A DNA stretch of 64,000 bases. It comes from Pararhizobium sp. (GTDB taxonomy: Bacteria > Pseudomonadota > Alphaproteobacteria > Rhizobiales > Rhizobiaceae). The notes beneath the pieces were generated by a model. It saw only the letters and a list, made by a program, of their open reading frames with translations, made no database searches and had not been told where the DNA came from. A program made the translations under genes and the position numbers. The stretch is taken from positions 1-64,000 of the forward strand of contig JAURWE010000055.1 of NCBI GenBank assembly GCA_030655075.1, written 5' to 3'. Every line of letters begins with the position of its first letter. Positions within the stretch are counted from its first letter, which is position 1. Positions 40,500-49,402 of this stretch are shown one piece after another.

Positions 40500-41561
40500 T
40501 CAGGCGATGGTGCGCTCGATGACCGACAGCCAGTTTCCAAGCGCGATCTTTTCGACCAGTTCCCGCCCGTAGCCCTTGTCGATGAGGGCATTCAGCAGAT
40601 GCTGGACGCCGGTGATATCGCCGATGGCCGCCGGGATCAGCGCGCCGTCGAAATCCGATCCTAGGCCGACGCCGTCTTCCCCCAGCGCTTTGAGCATCGC
40701 GTCAAGATGGCGGATCATCACGTCGAGTTCCGTGTTCGAATTCATCCGGCCGTCCGGGCGCAGGAAGCCGGTGGCGAAGTTGAGACCGACCATGCCGCCG
40801 GTGGCGCGGATGGCGGCCAGCTGCCAGTCCGTCAGGTTGCGGGTGTGCGGGCAGATGGCGTGCACGTTGGAATGGGTCGCCACCAGCGGTTTGTGCGTAA
40901 TCGCCTCGACATCGCGAAAGCCGTTGGCGTTCAGATGCGACAGGTCGACCATGATGCCGAGCTGGTTGCAGGCCTTGACCAGCGCCTTGCCGGCATCGGT
41001 CAGACCCGGCCCCGTGTCCGGATCGCCCGGAAAGCGGAACGGCACGCCGTGGCCGAACAGGTTGGGGCGGCTCCAGACGAGGCCGAGCGAGCGCAGGCCG
41101 GCGGCATACAGGAGATCGAGCATCTTGAAATCCGGATCGATCGCCTCGGCACCCTCGATGTGCAGAATGGCGGCGAGCGAGCCTTTGCCGACAGCCTCGC
41201 GGACGGCGGCGCTGCTGCGGCAGACCGTGACACCACCTTCGGAGGCGCGCTCGATGCGGTTGAGGATCGAGACCATGGACGTGGTTGATTCCTGCGCCAG
41301 TTCCAAGGGCAGCATGTGCGGCAGCGGCATGTCGTAGCGTGCGGCGCTCATGCCCGCCGTCATGTCGGTCTGCTCGCGCGGCGGCGGAAAGATCGCGAAG
41401 AAACCACCGGCAAAACCGCCGGCCTTCGCACGCGGCAGATCGATATGGGCCTGCGGCATGCCCTCCAGAAACAAGCGTTCGGAATTTGCCTGGCCGGACA
41501 TATCGAGCTTCAGCAGCGTGTCGTTGTGGCCGTCGAAGAACCGGATGGGATCTGTGCTCAT
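40500..41561 (-). CDS. Membrane dipeptidase family (M19) protein
   Basis: Zinc dipeptidase-like enzyme of the renal dipeptidase family. The product is 353 aa and begins MSTDPIRFFDGHNDTLLKLD, with the DGHNDT metal motif, a bridging Glu in LHIEGAEAI, and later ligands in VDLSHLN and VATHSNVHAI. These residues support hydrolase activity on dipeptides; the natural substrate cannot be told. The start at 41561 follows family length. It is convergent with rhaI and stands alone. Confidence 0.9.
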   Translation of the reverse strand: MSTDPIRFFDGHNDTLLKLDMSGQANSERLFLEGMPQAHIDLPRAKAGGFAGGFFAIFPPPREQTDMTAGMSAARYDMPLPHMLPLELAQESTTSMVSILNRIERASEGGVTVCRSSAAVREAVGKGSLAAILHIEGAEAIDPDFKMLDLLYAAGLRSLGLVWSRPNLFGHGVPFRFPGDPDTGPGLTDAGKALVKACNQLGIMVDLSHLNANGFRDVEAITHKPLVATHSNVHAICPHTRNLTDWQLAAIRATGGMVGLNFATGFLRPDGRMNSNTELDVMIRHLDAMLKALGEDGVGLGSDFDGALIPAAIGDITGVQHLLNALIDKGYGRELVEKIALGNWLSVIERTIA

Positions 41562-41771
41562 GCTTTTCTCTGGCGTCCATGCTTGTCGATTCGGATGGGG
41601 AGACAATGACCGAAGTCCGGGCAACAATCATTGTCTTTGTGTCTCGATCGTCCGGGGCTGCGTAATCCTGCCTGGCACCACACTGCCGTTGACTCGCCGC
41701 AACACGGCCTTTACTGCCGATTGGAACCCTGAAATCCTGCACGTTCGCGTCAACCGGAAGATCGAAATTTC

Positions 41772-42740
41772 ATGGCGACAGGTCTTATTGCGCTTCTCGA
41801 TGATGTCGCGGCAATCGCCAAGATGGCGGCTGCATCCCTCGACGACATTGCCGCCCAGACGGCCAAGGCCGGGGCGAAAGCCGCGGGTGTGGTGATCGAT
41901 GATGCAGCCGTGACGCCGCGTTATGTCGTCGGCCTCTCGCCGGCGCGGGAACTGCCGATCATCGGCCGCATCGCGCTCGGTTCGCTGAAAAACAAGATCA
42001 TCTTTCTGCTGCCAATCGGCCTGCTGCTCGGCTATTTCGCGCCCTGGGCGATCACGCCATTGCTGATGGCCGGCGGTATCTATCTTTGTTACGAGGGTGC
42101 CGAAAAGCTCTATGGCGTGTTCTTTCCGCATGCGGCGCACGAACACGAGACCGCCGTTCTCGGCGTCAAGACCGATCCGGTTGCGCTGGAAAACGAGAAG
42201 ATCGCCGGCGCCGTGCGCACGGATTTCATTTTGTCCGCCGAGATCATGGCACTGACGCTGGCAGGTGTCGCCGATTCCAACATCTACACGCAGGGCGCCG
42301 TGCTGGCTGCCGTCGGCATCAGCATCACCTTTGCCGTCTACGGTGTCGTGGCGCTGATCGTCAAGGCGGACGATGCAGGGCTGGCGCTGGCCAAAACCTC
42401 GTCCTCCGTGCTGCGTGTCATCGGCCGCGGGCTGGTGGTCGGCATGCCGATCTTTCTGAAAGTTCTCGCCGCCGTCGGCACCGCCGCCATGTTGTGGGTT
42501 GGCGGCAGCATTCTGGTTCATGGCCTGGCCGAGATGGGCTATGCCGGGCCGGAGCATATCATTCACGATCTATCCGAAGCCGTCGTCCACGCTCTGGTCG
42601 TGATCCCCGAGGTGATCGGCTGGCTGGTGACGTCGGCGCTTCAAGCCGTGCTGGCCATCGCCGTCGGCGCCGTGACGATCATTGTCATGGAAAAAGCCGT
42701 GGCGCCGGTTTGGAGCCGCCTCCGGCCGGCGAAACACTGA
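41772..42740 (+). CDS. DUF808 family membrane protein
   Basis: A 322-aa membrane protein of the DUF808 (YedI-like) family, function unknown. The N-terminal half begins MATGLIALLDDVAAIAKMAA and has a conserved amphipathic region; six or so membrane helices follow (KIIFLLPIGLLLGYFAP, ALMTL-type helix at about 160, MPIFLKVLAAVGTAAMLWVG, LVTSALQAVLAIAVGAV). It is divergent from the dipeptidase and followed by a hairpin terminator. Confidence 0.9.
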   Translation: MATGLIALLDDVAAIAKMAAASLDDIAAQTAKAGAKAAGVVIDDAAVTPRYVVGLSPARELPIIGRIALGSLKNKIIFLLPIGLLLGYFAPWAITPLLMAGGIYLCYEGAEKLYGVFFPHAAHEHETAVLGVKTDPVALENEKIAGAVRTDFILSAEIMALTLAGVADSNIYTQGAVLAAVGISITFAVYGVVALIVKADDAGLALAKTSSSVLRVIGRGLVVGMPIFLKVLAAVGTAAMLWVGGSILVHGLAEMGYAGPEHIIHDLSEAVVHALVVIPEVIGWLVTSALQAVLAIAVGAVTIIVMEKAVAPVWSRLRPAKH

Positions 42741-42766
42741 AACCGACGCTTGCTTCAGGCAAAAAG

Positions 42767-42799
42767 AAGGGCGCTCGACCCGTCATGGGGAGCGCCCTT
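42767..42799 (+). terminator. Hairpin terminator after the DUF808 gene
   Basis: AAGGGCGCT (42767-42775) pairs perfectly with AGCGCCCTT (42791-42799). The T-run on the plus strand is weak (CTTCGTATG). Confidence 0.65.
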
Positions 42800-42926
42800 C
42801 GTATGACCCGCGACGGACACGCCTTGGCCGGACCATGAGGGGCGGCCTGGGTGGTCTTCATCTCGCGAGTAGACAGCCAAGATGTGGTCTGGGTGTGCTG
42901 ATTTCAAGGGTTGCGGACAAGATGGC

Positions 42927-43154
42927 CTACTCGCCGGAGCGGCTTCCCGGCCCCGGCTTGGCAGGCTGCCATTCGCCGCTTGCGTCCACTTCGACCCGCT
43001 TGGTGCCGCGGTAGAAGATCGGTTTGCCGGTGGCCTTGTCGATCGAATAGCGGCTGGGGGAGAACTTGGCCTTCTCCTGACCCTGCAGCGCATAGGCCAG
43101 GGCCTCCTTGAACTTGCCCTTCTTGTAGAGGGCCATGAATTCGTCTTCGTTCAT
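42927..43154 (-). CDS. Small conserved hypothetical protein
   Basis: A 75-aa soluble protein starting MNEDEFMALYKKGKFKEALA, with a helical N-terminal half and a C-terminal part (KATGKPIFYRGTKRVEVDA) that looks beta-rich, ending in a Pro/Gly tail. No family is recognised. The ribosome binding site is weak, but codon use is like that of neighbours. Confidence 0.6.
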   Translation of the reverse strand: MNEDEFMALYKKGKFKEALAYALQGQEKAKFSPSRYSIDKATGKPIFYRGTKRVEVDASGEWQPAKPGPGSRSGE

Positions 43155-43346
43155 ACTGTCGGGTCCGATGTCTGATCAGGGAAACATGCGCACTGCCACG
43201 TGGCGTTCACCCCTGCTCTAGCACAAATCTGCGGTGGAGAAAGTTTTAGGGCCGCACGCGGGCTCACCCGTCATGCGCAGTCTATGTTATGATCGGTAAA
43301 CCGGTGCCGAATGGCCCGCCAAAAGTTCCCCGAGAGGAGACACGAC

Positions 43347-43523
43347 ATGCCGCCGATGAAACCGGTCACGAAAAAGCCGCCGGAAAACGACCCCTACGAT
43401 CCGGCCCGTTTTTCCGAACGGCACGGCATCCGCCTTGAAGATGCAAAACGCATCCTGATCCTGCACCGGGGCGACCGGGATTCCTGCGACCGGGCGGCTC
43501 ACAACCTCAACGGCCTGAACTGA
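43347..43523 (+). CDS. Small conserved hypothetical protein
   Basis: A 58-aa protein starting at ATG 43347 with GAGAGGAGA 7-12 nt upstream. The N-terminus is Pro/Lys-rich (MPPMKPVTKKPPENDPYDP) and the C-terminal half (SERHGIRLEDAKRILILHRG) is one or two helices. Function unknown. The clear ribosome binding site and codon use support it. Confidence 0.65.
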   Translation: MPPMKPVTKKPPENDPYDPARFSERHGIRLEDAKRILILHRGDRDSCDRAAHNLNGLN

Positions 43524-43606
43524 CGCATACCGCCCTCGTTGCTCGGGCTTGCCCGACATCCCACCGCGCGGCTCCTTTTCAACACCATCCCTTCAGGAGC
43601 CCATGC

Positions 43607-43846
43607 ATGGCTTTCGATCCCCTCATCCTGCTTGCAGAATATGCCGACACGCCCTGTTCCGTGCAGTTCTGGATCGCCGACACGCCGTCCGTCGAACTGC
43701 CGTCGCTGCGCGCGGCCGTGGCCTATGCAGCAAAAAACGGCGCGATGACACAATCGGCCGACATCACCGTTCACCTGCCGCGCGAAGACATCGTCTATGG
43801 CACGGAAAAGGTTCGGCTTCTGGTGCAGGCCATCGGCAAGGGCTGA
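43607..43846 (+). CDS. Small conserved hypothetical protein
   Basis: A 79-aa acidic protein beginning MAFDPLILLAEYADTPCSVQ, with CAGGAG 9 nt upstream of the ATG. Mixed alpha/beta pattern; no motif recognised. It lies 83 bp after the previous small gene and about 115 bp before the TPP riboswitch. Confidence 0.65.
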   Translation: MAFDPLILLAEYADTPCSVQFWIADTPSVELPSLRAAVAYAAKNGAMTQSADITVHLPREDIVYGTEKVRLLVQAIGKG

Positions 43847-43962
43847 CGGGCTCAGAGTCTGCAACCTGCATCGATCCGGCAATTTTCACCTACCGAAACG
43901 CCCGTCTCCGATTTTTTCCGCTAGGGCTTTGCAAACCTGACACGATGTGATTTATGTTGCCG

Positions 43963-44059
43963 CAACGACAGGGGTGCTCCGTATAGCCGGGGCTGAGATG
44001 CGGCTGACATAGCTGTGAACTCTTGAGCTGATCTGGATAATACCAGCGGAGCGAGGCGA
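43963..44059 (+). promoter_or_regulatory. TPP riboswitch (THI element)
   Basis: The plus strand carries the conserved THI-box elements in order: CAGGGGTGCTCC (43968-43979), GGGGCTGAGATG (43989-44000), and CTGATCTGGATAATACCAGC (44028-44047) followed by GGAGCGAGGCGA. It ends just before the ATG of the YkoF-like gene and overlaps its ribosome binding site region, so it likely represses translation when thiamine pyrophosphate is bound. Confidence 0.95.
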
Positions 44060-44062
44060 GCA

Positions 44063-44671
44063 ATGTTTTCCGGTGCCCAAATTTCCCTATATCCGATGAC
44101 CGACGATTTTGCCGGCGTCATCATGCGTTCGCTTGGCGCGCTCGATCCCTACAGGGACCGTCTGCGCATCGAGACGGACGATATTTCGACGCTGGTGGTC
44201 GGCCCTCCCGCGGTGCTGTTTCCGGCCATGCGCGATCTGTTCGTTGCGGCCAGCGCCAGCGGCAAACATTGCGTTCTCTCGGCGGCGATTTCGCAGGGGT
44301 GCCCAGGCGAACCTGATGATCCGATTTGCCAGACACCGGAGCTCGGCGGCCCGCTCTCCCCGCTTCCCGAGCGCAAGCAGAAGGCGCTTGAGGCGGTCGG
44401 CGATACTGTCCTCTCGGGACAGACAGTGGCGGCGCAGTTCTCGCTTTATGTGATGGGCACGGACCATCACATGGACGAGATCTACGGCTGCATCGATTTC
44501 CTCAAAAACTCTGGCGTGTTCGAGAAATCGAAAAATTTCTGCACGAAGCTGCGCGGTGATGCGTCACCGGTGTTTGCGACACTGCATGAGGCCTTCTGCC
44601 GCTTCGGTCCGCCTGCGGGACATGTGACCATCGACCTGACCGTTTCGGCCAACAGCCCCAGCGCTGTCTGA
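44063..44671 (+). CDS. YkoF-like thiamine/HMP-binding protein
   Basis: A 202-aa protein with two repeated YkoF-type ferredoxin-like domains (about 5-90 and 115-195; ISLYPMTDDFAGVIMRSLGA and AAQFSLYVMGTDHHMDEIYG). In Bacillus YkoF binds thiamine or its pyrimidine moiety. Position directly after the TPP riboswitch and before an ABC importer supports a role in pyrimidine/thiamine salvage. Confidence 0.85.
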   Translation: MFSGAQISLYPMTDDFAGVIMRSLGALDPYRDRLRIETDDISTLVVGPPAVLFPAMRDLFVAASASGKHCVLSAAISQGCPGEPDDPICQTPELGGPLSPLPERKQKALEAVGDTVLSGQTVAAQFSLYVMGTDHHMDEIYGCIDFLKNSGVFEKSKNFCTKLRGDASPVFATLHEAFCRFGPPAGHVTIDLTVSANSPSAV

Positions 44672-44705
44672 TACACGCACCCGCTTCCAGCCCTGTCAGG
44701 TTCCC

Positions 44706-45506
44706 ATGCCCCGTTTCTGCTTCGATCCGCGATGGATCACGACCCGTATTGTCAGCACCCTGCCTGCCGTCCTTTCGGTCGGCCTGCTGGTGTTGGCCTG
44801 GGAAGTTTACGCGCGGTTTTCGGGTATTTCGCCAACCACCTTGCCCACCCCGTCGCGCGTGCTCGTCCAGACGATCGAATACCGCCAGGCGCTGTGGGAC
44901 AACACGATCCCGACCATTCGCGCCACCGGCCTCGGTTTTCTCTGCTCGCTCTGTGCTGCCTTCCTGCTTTCGGCCCTGATCGATTTCTGGCAGCCGCTGC
45001 GCCGGGCGCTGTTTCCAGTCTTCGTCATCAGCCAGACGCTGCCTCTGGTCGCCATCGCGCCGCTGATCGTGCTCTGGTTCGGCTTCGGGCTGCTGCCGAA
45101 AGTCCTGCTGGTGGCGCTTGTCACCTTCTTTCCGATGCTGGTGGCACTGGTGCAGGGCTACGAGTCCACCGAAGAGGAGATCGAGCTTCTGCTGGCCTCC
45201 ATGGGTGCGCCGCGTTGGCAGCGGTTTGTGCTCGCGCGCCTGCCTTCGGCCCTGCCCTATTTCTTTGCGGGCCTGCGCATTTCCATCACCTATGCGGTGG
45301 TCGGCGCAATCTTTGCCGAATATGCCGGTGCCGCCAAAGGGCTCGGCATCTACATCCTCAATGCCAAGAACAATTTTCGGCCGGACCTGGTGCTGGCGGC
45401 CGTTCTCGTCAGTTCGCTGCTGACGCTGTGCCTGTTCGGGATTTCGGTACTGATCGAGCGCCTGGCCATGCCGTGGATCCACGCGGTCAGAGAGCAGAAG
45501 CAATGA
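44706..45506 (+). CDS. thiX: ThiX-type ABC transporter permease (thiamine precursor)
   Basis: Inner-membrane permease of a pyrimidine-precursor importer. The 266-aa protein has about six membrane helices and the binding-protein-dependent permease loop EEEIELLLASMGAPRWQRFV. It lies 34 bp after the YkoF-like gene under the TPP riboswitch and overlaps the ATPase gene by 4 nt. Name is by analogy with ThiXYZ systems. Confidence 0.85.
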   Translation: MPRFCFDPRWITTRIVSTLPAVLSVGLLVLAWEVYARFSGISPTTLPTPSRVLVQTIEYRQALWDNTIPTIRATGLGFLCSLCAAFLLSALIDFWQPLRRALFPVFVISQTLPLVAIAPLIVLWFGFGLLPKVLLVALVTFFPMLVALVQGYESTEEEIELLLASMGAPRWQRFVLARLPSALPYFFAGLRISITYAVVGAIFAEYAGAAKGLGIYILNAKNNFRPDLVLAAVLVSSLLTLCLFGISVLIERLAMPWIHAVREQKQ

Positions 45507-46261
45507 GCGGGTTCCGGCTGGACATGCGCGGTGTTTCGCATCGCTTCGGCACGCTGGATGTGCTCAGCGACATTTCGATCGGCGTAAGGCCCGGCGAATT
45601 CGTTTCGATCCTCGGACCCTCGGGAGCCGGAAAATCGACAATCTTCCGGCTCCTGACCGGCGGCCTTAAAACCGGCACCGGGGACGTCCTGTTCGACGGC
45701 ACGCCGCTGACCAAGGACCGGCGGCCGTTTGCCTTCATGCCGCAGCGCGACGCGCTGATGCCCTGGCGGCGGATCGTCGACAACGTCACGCTGGGGCTCG
45801 AGGTCCAGGGTGTGAAACGCCGCGAGGCGCGCGAGCGCGTGTTGCCGCTTTTTGACGAATTCGGCCTTTCGGGATTTGAGAACAGCTATCCGGCCCAACT
45901 TTCCGGCGGCATGCGGCAGCGGGCCTCGCTGCTGCGCACCGTGGTGCAGGAACGGCCGATGCTGCTGCTGGATGAACCGTTCGGTGCACTCGACGCGCTA
46001 ACACGTGCCGGCATGCAGCGCTGGCTGGCGGGCATGTGGTCGCAGCATTGCTGGACGGCGCTGCTGATCACCCATGACGTGCGCGAGGCCGTGCATCTGT
46101 CCGATCGCATCTATGTGCTGTCGCCGCGCCCGGCCCGCGTCATCCACGAAATCGACATCAGCCTTGCCCGGCCCCGGGCGTCCACCGGTCCGGCGCATGC
46201 CGAAGCGGCGGCACTGGAGGCCTTCATTCTCAACCTCCTGCTCAACCCCGAAGAAGGATAG
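45503..46261 (+). CDS. thiZ: ThiZ-type ABC transporter ATP-binding protein
   Basis: Single-domain ATPase of 252 aa: Walker A ILGPSGAGKSTIFRLLTG, signature LSGGMRQRASLLRTV, Walker B PMLLLDEPFGALDA, switch His in LLITHDVREAV. It starts at ATG 45503, overlapping the permease stop (ATGA), and is 4 nt from the substrate-binding protein gene. Confidence 0.92.
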   Translation: MSGFRLDMRGVSHRFGTLDVLSDISIGVRPGEFVSILGPSGAGKSTIFRLLTGGLKTGTGDVLFDGTPLTKDRRPFAFMPQRDALMPWRRIVDNVTLGLEVQGVKRREARERVLPLFDEFGLSGFENSYPAQLSGGMRQRASLLRTVVQERPMLLLDEPFGALDALTRAGMQRWLAGMWSQHCWTALLITHDVREAVHLSDRIYVLSPRPARVIHEIDISLARPRASTGPAHAEAAALEAFILNLLLNPEEG

Positions 46262-46265
46262 TGCC

Positions 46266-47285
46266 ATGACCAATTTCATGCTGACACGCCGTGCCGCGCT
46301 TGCCACGACGCTCGGACTTGCCATCGCGCCATCGATGCTGCGCGCCGAAGAGCGCAAGACGGTGACCGTTGCGCTCGACTGGACGCCGAACACCAACCAC
46401 ATCGGCATGTACGTTGCCCGCGACAAAGGTTTCTACAGGGAGGCCGGGATCGAGGTGGAGATCCTGCCCTATTCCGATACGTCGGCCGGAACGCTGGTTT
46501 CCAACCACATTGCCGATTTCGGCGTGATCAGCGCGCTTGGCCTGTTCACCCAGAAGACGGCCGGGGCCGATCTGGTCGCCGCCTATGCCGTCGTGCAGAC
46601 GGAGACCGGGCGCCTGGTATTCAACGACAACCGCACGGAAATACAGACGCCGAAGGATCTCGACGGCCTGACCTATGGCGGCTTCGGCACGGACTGGGAA
46701 AAGAACCTGATAGGCTCGATGATCCGGCATGATGGCGGCAAGGGCGAGTTCGAGGTGGTGACGCTGGGCACCTCGGTCTATGAGGCGCTCGCCAATGGCG
46801 CCATCGATTTCACCCTGGAGATTTACACCTGGGAGGGCGTCAAGGCCGAGCGCGACGGCCAGAAACAGCGGGCCTTCCGCTATGCGGATTATGGTGCTCC
46901 GGACCAGCATACGACGCTGCTTGCGTCCAGCAGCCAGTTTTTGAGCAAGAACCCTGAGGCGGCCCGCGCCTTCGTGCAGGCCACGCGGCGCGGCTTCGAC
47001 TTCGCCGTCGATCATCCGGATGAGGCGACCGATCTGCTTGTTGCCGCCAACAGCGATGCGCTGACCGATCGCGGCTTCGTGCGCGCTTCGCTCGGTGCAC
47101 TGATCGACGGGCACTATTTCAGAACGGCTAAGGGTGTGACCGGCAGCATGGATCCCGCCAAGATGCAGGCGCTGGCCGATTATCTGTTCACGGCCGAAAT
47201 CCTCAAGGACGACACAGGCACGCTGATCACGGCAAAGCCCGATGCTGCCGGCTACTACATCAACGATTTGCTTGGCGGCAGTTGA
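46266..47285 (+). CDS. thiY: ThiY-type substrate-binding protein (NMT1/THI5-like)
   Basis: Periplasmic binding protein expected to bind a formylaminopyrimidine or HMP thiamine precursor. The 339-aa protein has a Tat-like or Sec signal (MLTRRAALATTLGLAIAPSM, cleaved near RAEE), then the NMT1 motif ALDWTPNTNHIGMYVARDKG and TLEIYTWEGVK. The catalytic Cys-rich motif of yeast THI5 is absent, as expected for a transport protein. A GAAGGATAG site precedes the ATG at 46266. Confidence 0.9.
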   Translation: MTNFMLTRRAALATTLGLAIAPSMLRAEERKTVTVALDWTPNTNHIGMYVARDKGFYREAGIEVEILPYSDTSAGTLVSNHIADFGVISALGLFTQKTAGADLVAAYAVVQTETGRLVFNDNRTEIQTPKDLDGLTYGGFGTDWEKNLIGSMIRHDGGKGEFEVVTLGTSVYEALANGAIDFTLEIYTWEGVKAERDGQKQRAFRYADYGAPDQHTTLLASSSQFLSKNPEAARAFVQATRRGFDFAVDHPDEATDLLVAANSDALTDRGFVRASLGALIDGHYFRTAKGVTGSMDPAKMQALADYLFTAEILKDDTGTLITAKPDAAGYYINDLLGGS

Positions 47286-47297
47286 AATAGATTGCTT

Positions 47298-47323
47298 GGG
47301 CTGGCGGTCAACGCCGTCAGCCC
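47298..47323. terminator. Bidirectional hairpin between thiY and the SMP-30 gene
   Basis: GGGCTGGCGG (47298-47307) and CCGTCAGCCC (47314-47323) pair with one wobble around a 6-nt loop. It overlaps the last codons of the SMP-30 gene on the other strand. Confidence 0.7.
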
Positions 47324-48243
47324 AGTTTCACGCCATTGGCGGTGAGATAGACCGCGTAAAGCGACGTGGTCGCCGTGATGAACAGGCGGTTGCGCTTGGC
47401 GCCGCCGAAGGTAACGTTCGAGACGATTTCCGGAATGCGGATCTTGCCGATCAGCGTGCCATCCGCATCATAGCAGTGAACGCCGTCATCGGCGCTCGTC
47501 CAGATGCGGCCCTGCCGGTCGAGCCGGAAGCCGTCGAACAGGCCGCTGGTGCAGGTGGCGAACACCTTGCCGCCGGACAGGGTGCCGGCGTCTGATACCG
47601 CGAAACGCCTGATGTGGCGCGGGCCATTGTCGAGATGGCTGCCACCGGTATCGGAAACATAGAGGCAGCGCTCGTCCGGCGAAAATGCGAGACCGTTCGG
47701 CTTGGTGAAGTCGTCGGCGACCTTCGTCACAGTGCCGGTCTGCGGATCGGCCCGGTAGACGTGGCAGCCGCCGATTTCCTCGTCGCCATAGTCGCCTTCA
47801 TAGTCATGCATGATGCCGTAGGAGGGATCGGTAAACCAGATCGAACCATCGGACTTCACCGTGACGTCATTGGGCGAATTGAACCGCTTTCCCTCGAAGC
47901 GGTCGGCGATGACCTTGATCGAGCCGTCGAATTCCGTGCGCGTCACACGCCGTGCCAGGTGCTCGCAGGTGACTAGGCGTCCCTGGTTGTCGACCGTGTT
48001 GCCATTGGAATTGTTGGACGGTTGCCGGAACACCGAGACGGCGCCGCTGGTTTCGTCGAAGCGCATCATGCGGTTGTTGGGTATGTCGGACCAGACGAGA
48101 TAGCGGCCGGCACCGAACCAGGCCGGACCCTCGACCCAGCGGCCGCCGCTCCACAGCCGCTCGACCAGCGCATGGCCGATGAAACAGGCGCTGAAACGCG
48201 GGTCCAGCACCTCGAACCCCGCTCCCTCGATCTTTCCCAACAT
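47317..48243 (-). CDS. SMP-30/gluconolactonase family lactonase
   Basis: Hydrolyses sugar-acid lactones. The 308-aa beta-propeller protein has the family segments VEGPAWFGAGRYLVWSDIPN, RFNSPNDVTVKSDGSIWFTD, FTKPNGLAFSPDERCLYVSD, and metal-binding residues in those loops. It is divergent from the LacI-type regulator, and an operator half-match (48313-48328) lies between them, so it probably belongs to the same regulon. The ATG has a GGAGGA site. Confidence 0.92.
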   Translation of the reverse strand: MLGKIEGAGFEVLDPRFSACFIGHALVERLWSGGRWVEGPAWFGAGRYLVWSDIPNNRMMRFDETSGAVSVFRQPSNNSNGNTVDNQGRLVTCEHLARRVTRTEFDGSIKVIADRFEGKRFNSPNDVTVKSDGSIWFTDPSYGIMHDYEGDYGDEEIGGCHVYRADPQTGTVTKVADDFTKPNGLAFSPDERCLYVSDTGGSHLDNGPRHIRRFAVSDAGTLSGGKVFATCTSGLFDGFRLDRQGRIWTSADDGVHCYDADGTLIGKIRIPEIVSNVTFGGAKRNRLFITATTSLYAVYLTANGVKLG

Positions 48244-48312
48244 GACGATCCTCCCCCTGCTGCGTGTCTTCTACAGGCTCGCCCCTGTGGACCGGCCCGT
48301 TGTTTCTTGTCA

Positions 48313-48328
48313 ATGATAGCGATAACAT
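48313..48328. promoter_or_regulatory. LacI-family operator, copy 1 (imperfect)
   Basis: ATGATAGCGATAACAT matches ATGTTATCGATAACAT at 14 of 16 positions. It lies 30 bp before the LacI-type regulator start and about 70 bp before the divergent SMP-30 gene, consistent with autoregulation and shared control. Confidence 0.75.
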
Positions 48329-48357
48329 GTTGTGGGATAAAGAGGCGGGAGCAGGCA

Positions 48358-49392
48358 ATGACGAAGCAATCCGGCACCAAGCCGGCGGAGGCTCCGACGA
48401 TGAACGACGTGGCGCGCCGCGCCGGTGTTTCTGCCATGACGGTTTCGCGGGCGCTGAAGGAAGGGAGCCACGTTTCCGAGGCCACCCGCGAGCGCATCAT
48501 GGCGGCGGTCAACGAGCTCGGCTACGTGCTCGACCAGTCGGCCGGCAGCCTGTCGTCGCGGCGCACGGGGTTCGTGGCGGCGATCATTCCCTCGATCAAC
48601 AATTCCAACTTTTCCGACACGGCACGCGGCATTACCGATGCGCTGGAGGGAACCGGGCTGCAGCTTCTGCTCGGCTATACCAATTACTCCGTCGAGCGCG
48701 AGGAGGAACTGATCGAATCCATGCTGCGGCGACGGCCGGAGGGTATCATCCTCACCGGCGGCGCCCATACGGAGCGCGGCCGGCGCATGCTGGAACAGGC
48801 GGGCATTCCCGTCATCGAAACCTGGGATACGCCGGAGCGGCCGATCGACAAGGTGGTGGGATTTTCCAATGGTGCTGCCATGGAGCTGCTGGTCGAGACG
48901 CTGGCGGCCAAGGGCTACACGCGCTTCGGCTATATCGGCGGCACGACGGCGCGCGACACGCGCGGCAGCCAGCGGCGGGCCGGTTTCGTGCGGGCGCTGG
49001 AGCGGCTGGAGCTGGACCACAGCCGGGTGATTTCCTTCGGCGTCCCGCCGATCTCGATGGAACAGGGCGCGCAGGCCGTGGTCAGCATGATGGAGCGCTG
49101 GCCGGACACGCAGGTGGCGCTCTGCGTTTCAGACCTCTCGGCCTTTGGCGCGCTGATGGAATGCAAGCGGCGCGGGTTGCGCGTGCCCGACGACATCGCC
49201 ATTGCCGGCTTCGGTGACTACGAGATTGCCGGTTGCTGCCATCCGCGCATGACGACGATCAATGTCGACTGTTACGGGATTGGGCGGCAGGCGGCCCTGA
49301 AGCTGACACAGAGCATTCAGGGCATGCCTGCCGATGCGCCGGAGCCGATCACCATCACCAGCTTCCGCGTCATCGAGCGCGAAAGCACCTGA
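48358..49392 (+). CDS. LacI-family transcriptional regulator of sugar-acid genes (GntR-like)
   Basis: A 344-aa LacI-type repressor: helix-turn-helix PTMNDVARRAGVSAMTVSRA at about residues 13-32, hinge, and periplasmic-binding-like effector domain (FVAAIIPSINNSNFSDTARG). It resembles the gluconate repressor GntR. I chose ATG 48358 because family similarity starts there. It lies amid genes for gluconate/idonate-type metabolism and its probable operators recur at three promoters. Confidence 0.92.
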   Translation: MTKQSGTKPAEAPTMNDVARRAGVSAMTVSRALKEGSHVSEATRERIMAAVNELGYVLDQSAGSLSSRRTGFVAAIIPSINNSNFSDTARGITDALEGTGLQLLLGYTNYSVEREEELIESMLRRRPEGIILTGGAHTERGRRMLEQAGIPVIETWDTPERPIDKVVGFSNGAAMELLVETLAAKGYTRFGYIGGTTARDTRGSQRRAGFVRALERLELDHSRVISFGVPPISMEQGAQAVVSMMERWPDTQVALCVSDLSAFGALMECKRRGLRVPDDIAIAGFGDYEIAGCCHPRMTTINVDCYGIGRQAALKLTQSIQGMPADAPEPITITSFRVIEREST

Positions 49393-49402
49393 ACGGTCTG
49401 AC

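Noticed and set aside
43155..43346. Searched for a toxin-antitoxin pair among the small genes near 43-44 kb
   Set aside because: The genes are not overlapping, not on the same strand throughout, and show no toxin or antitoxin motifs.
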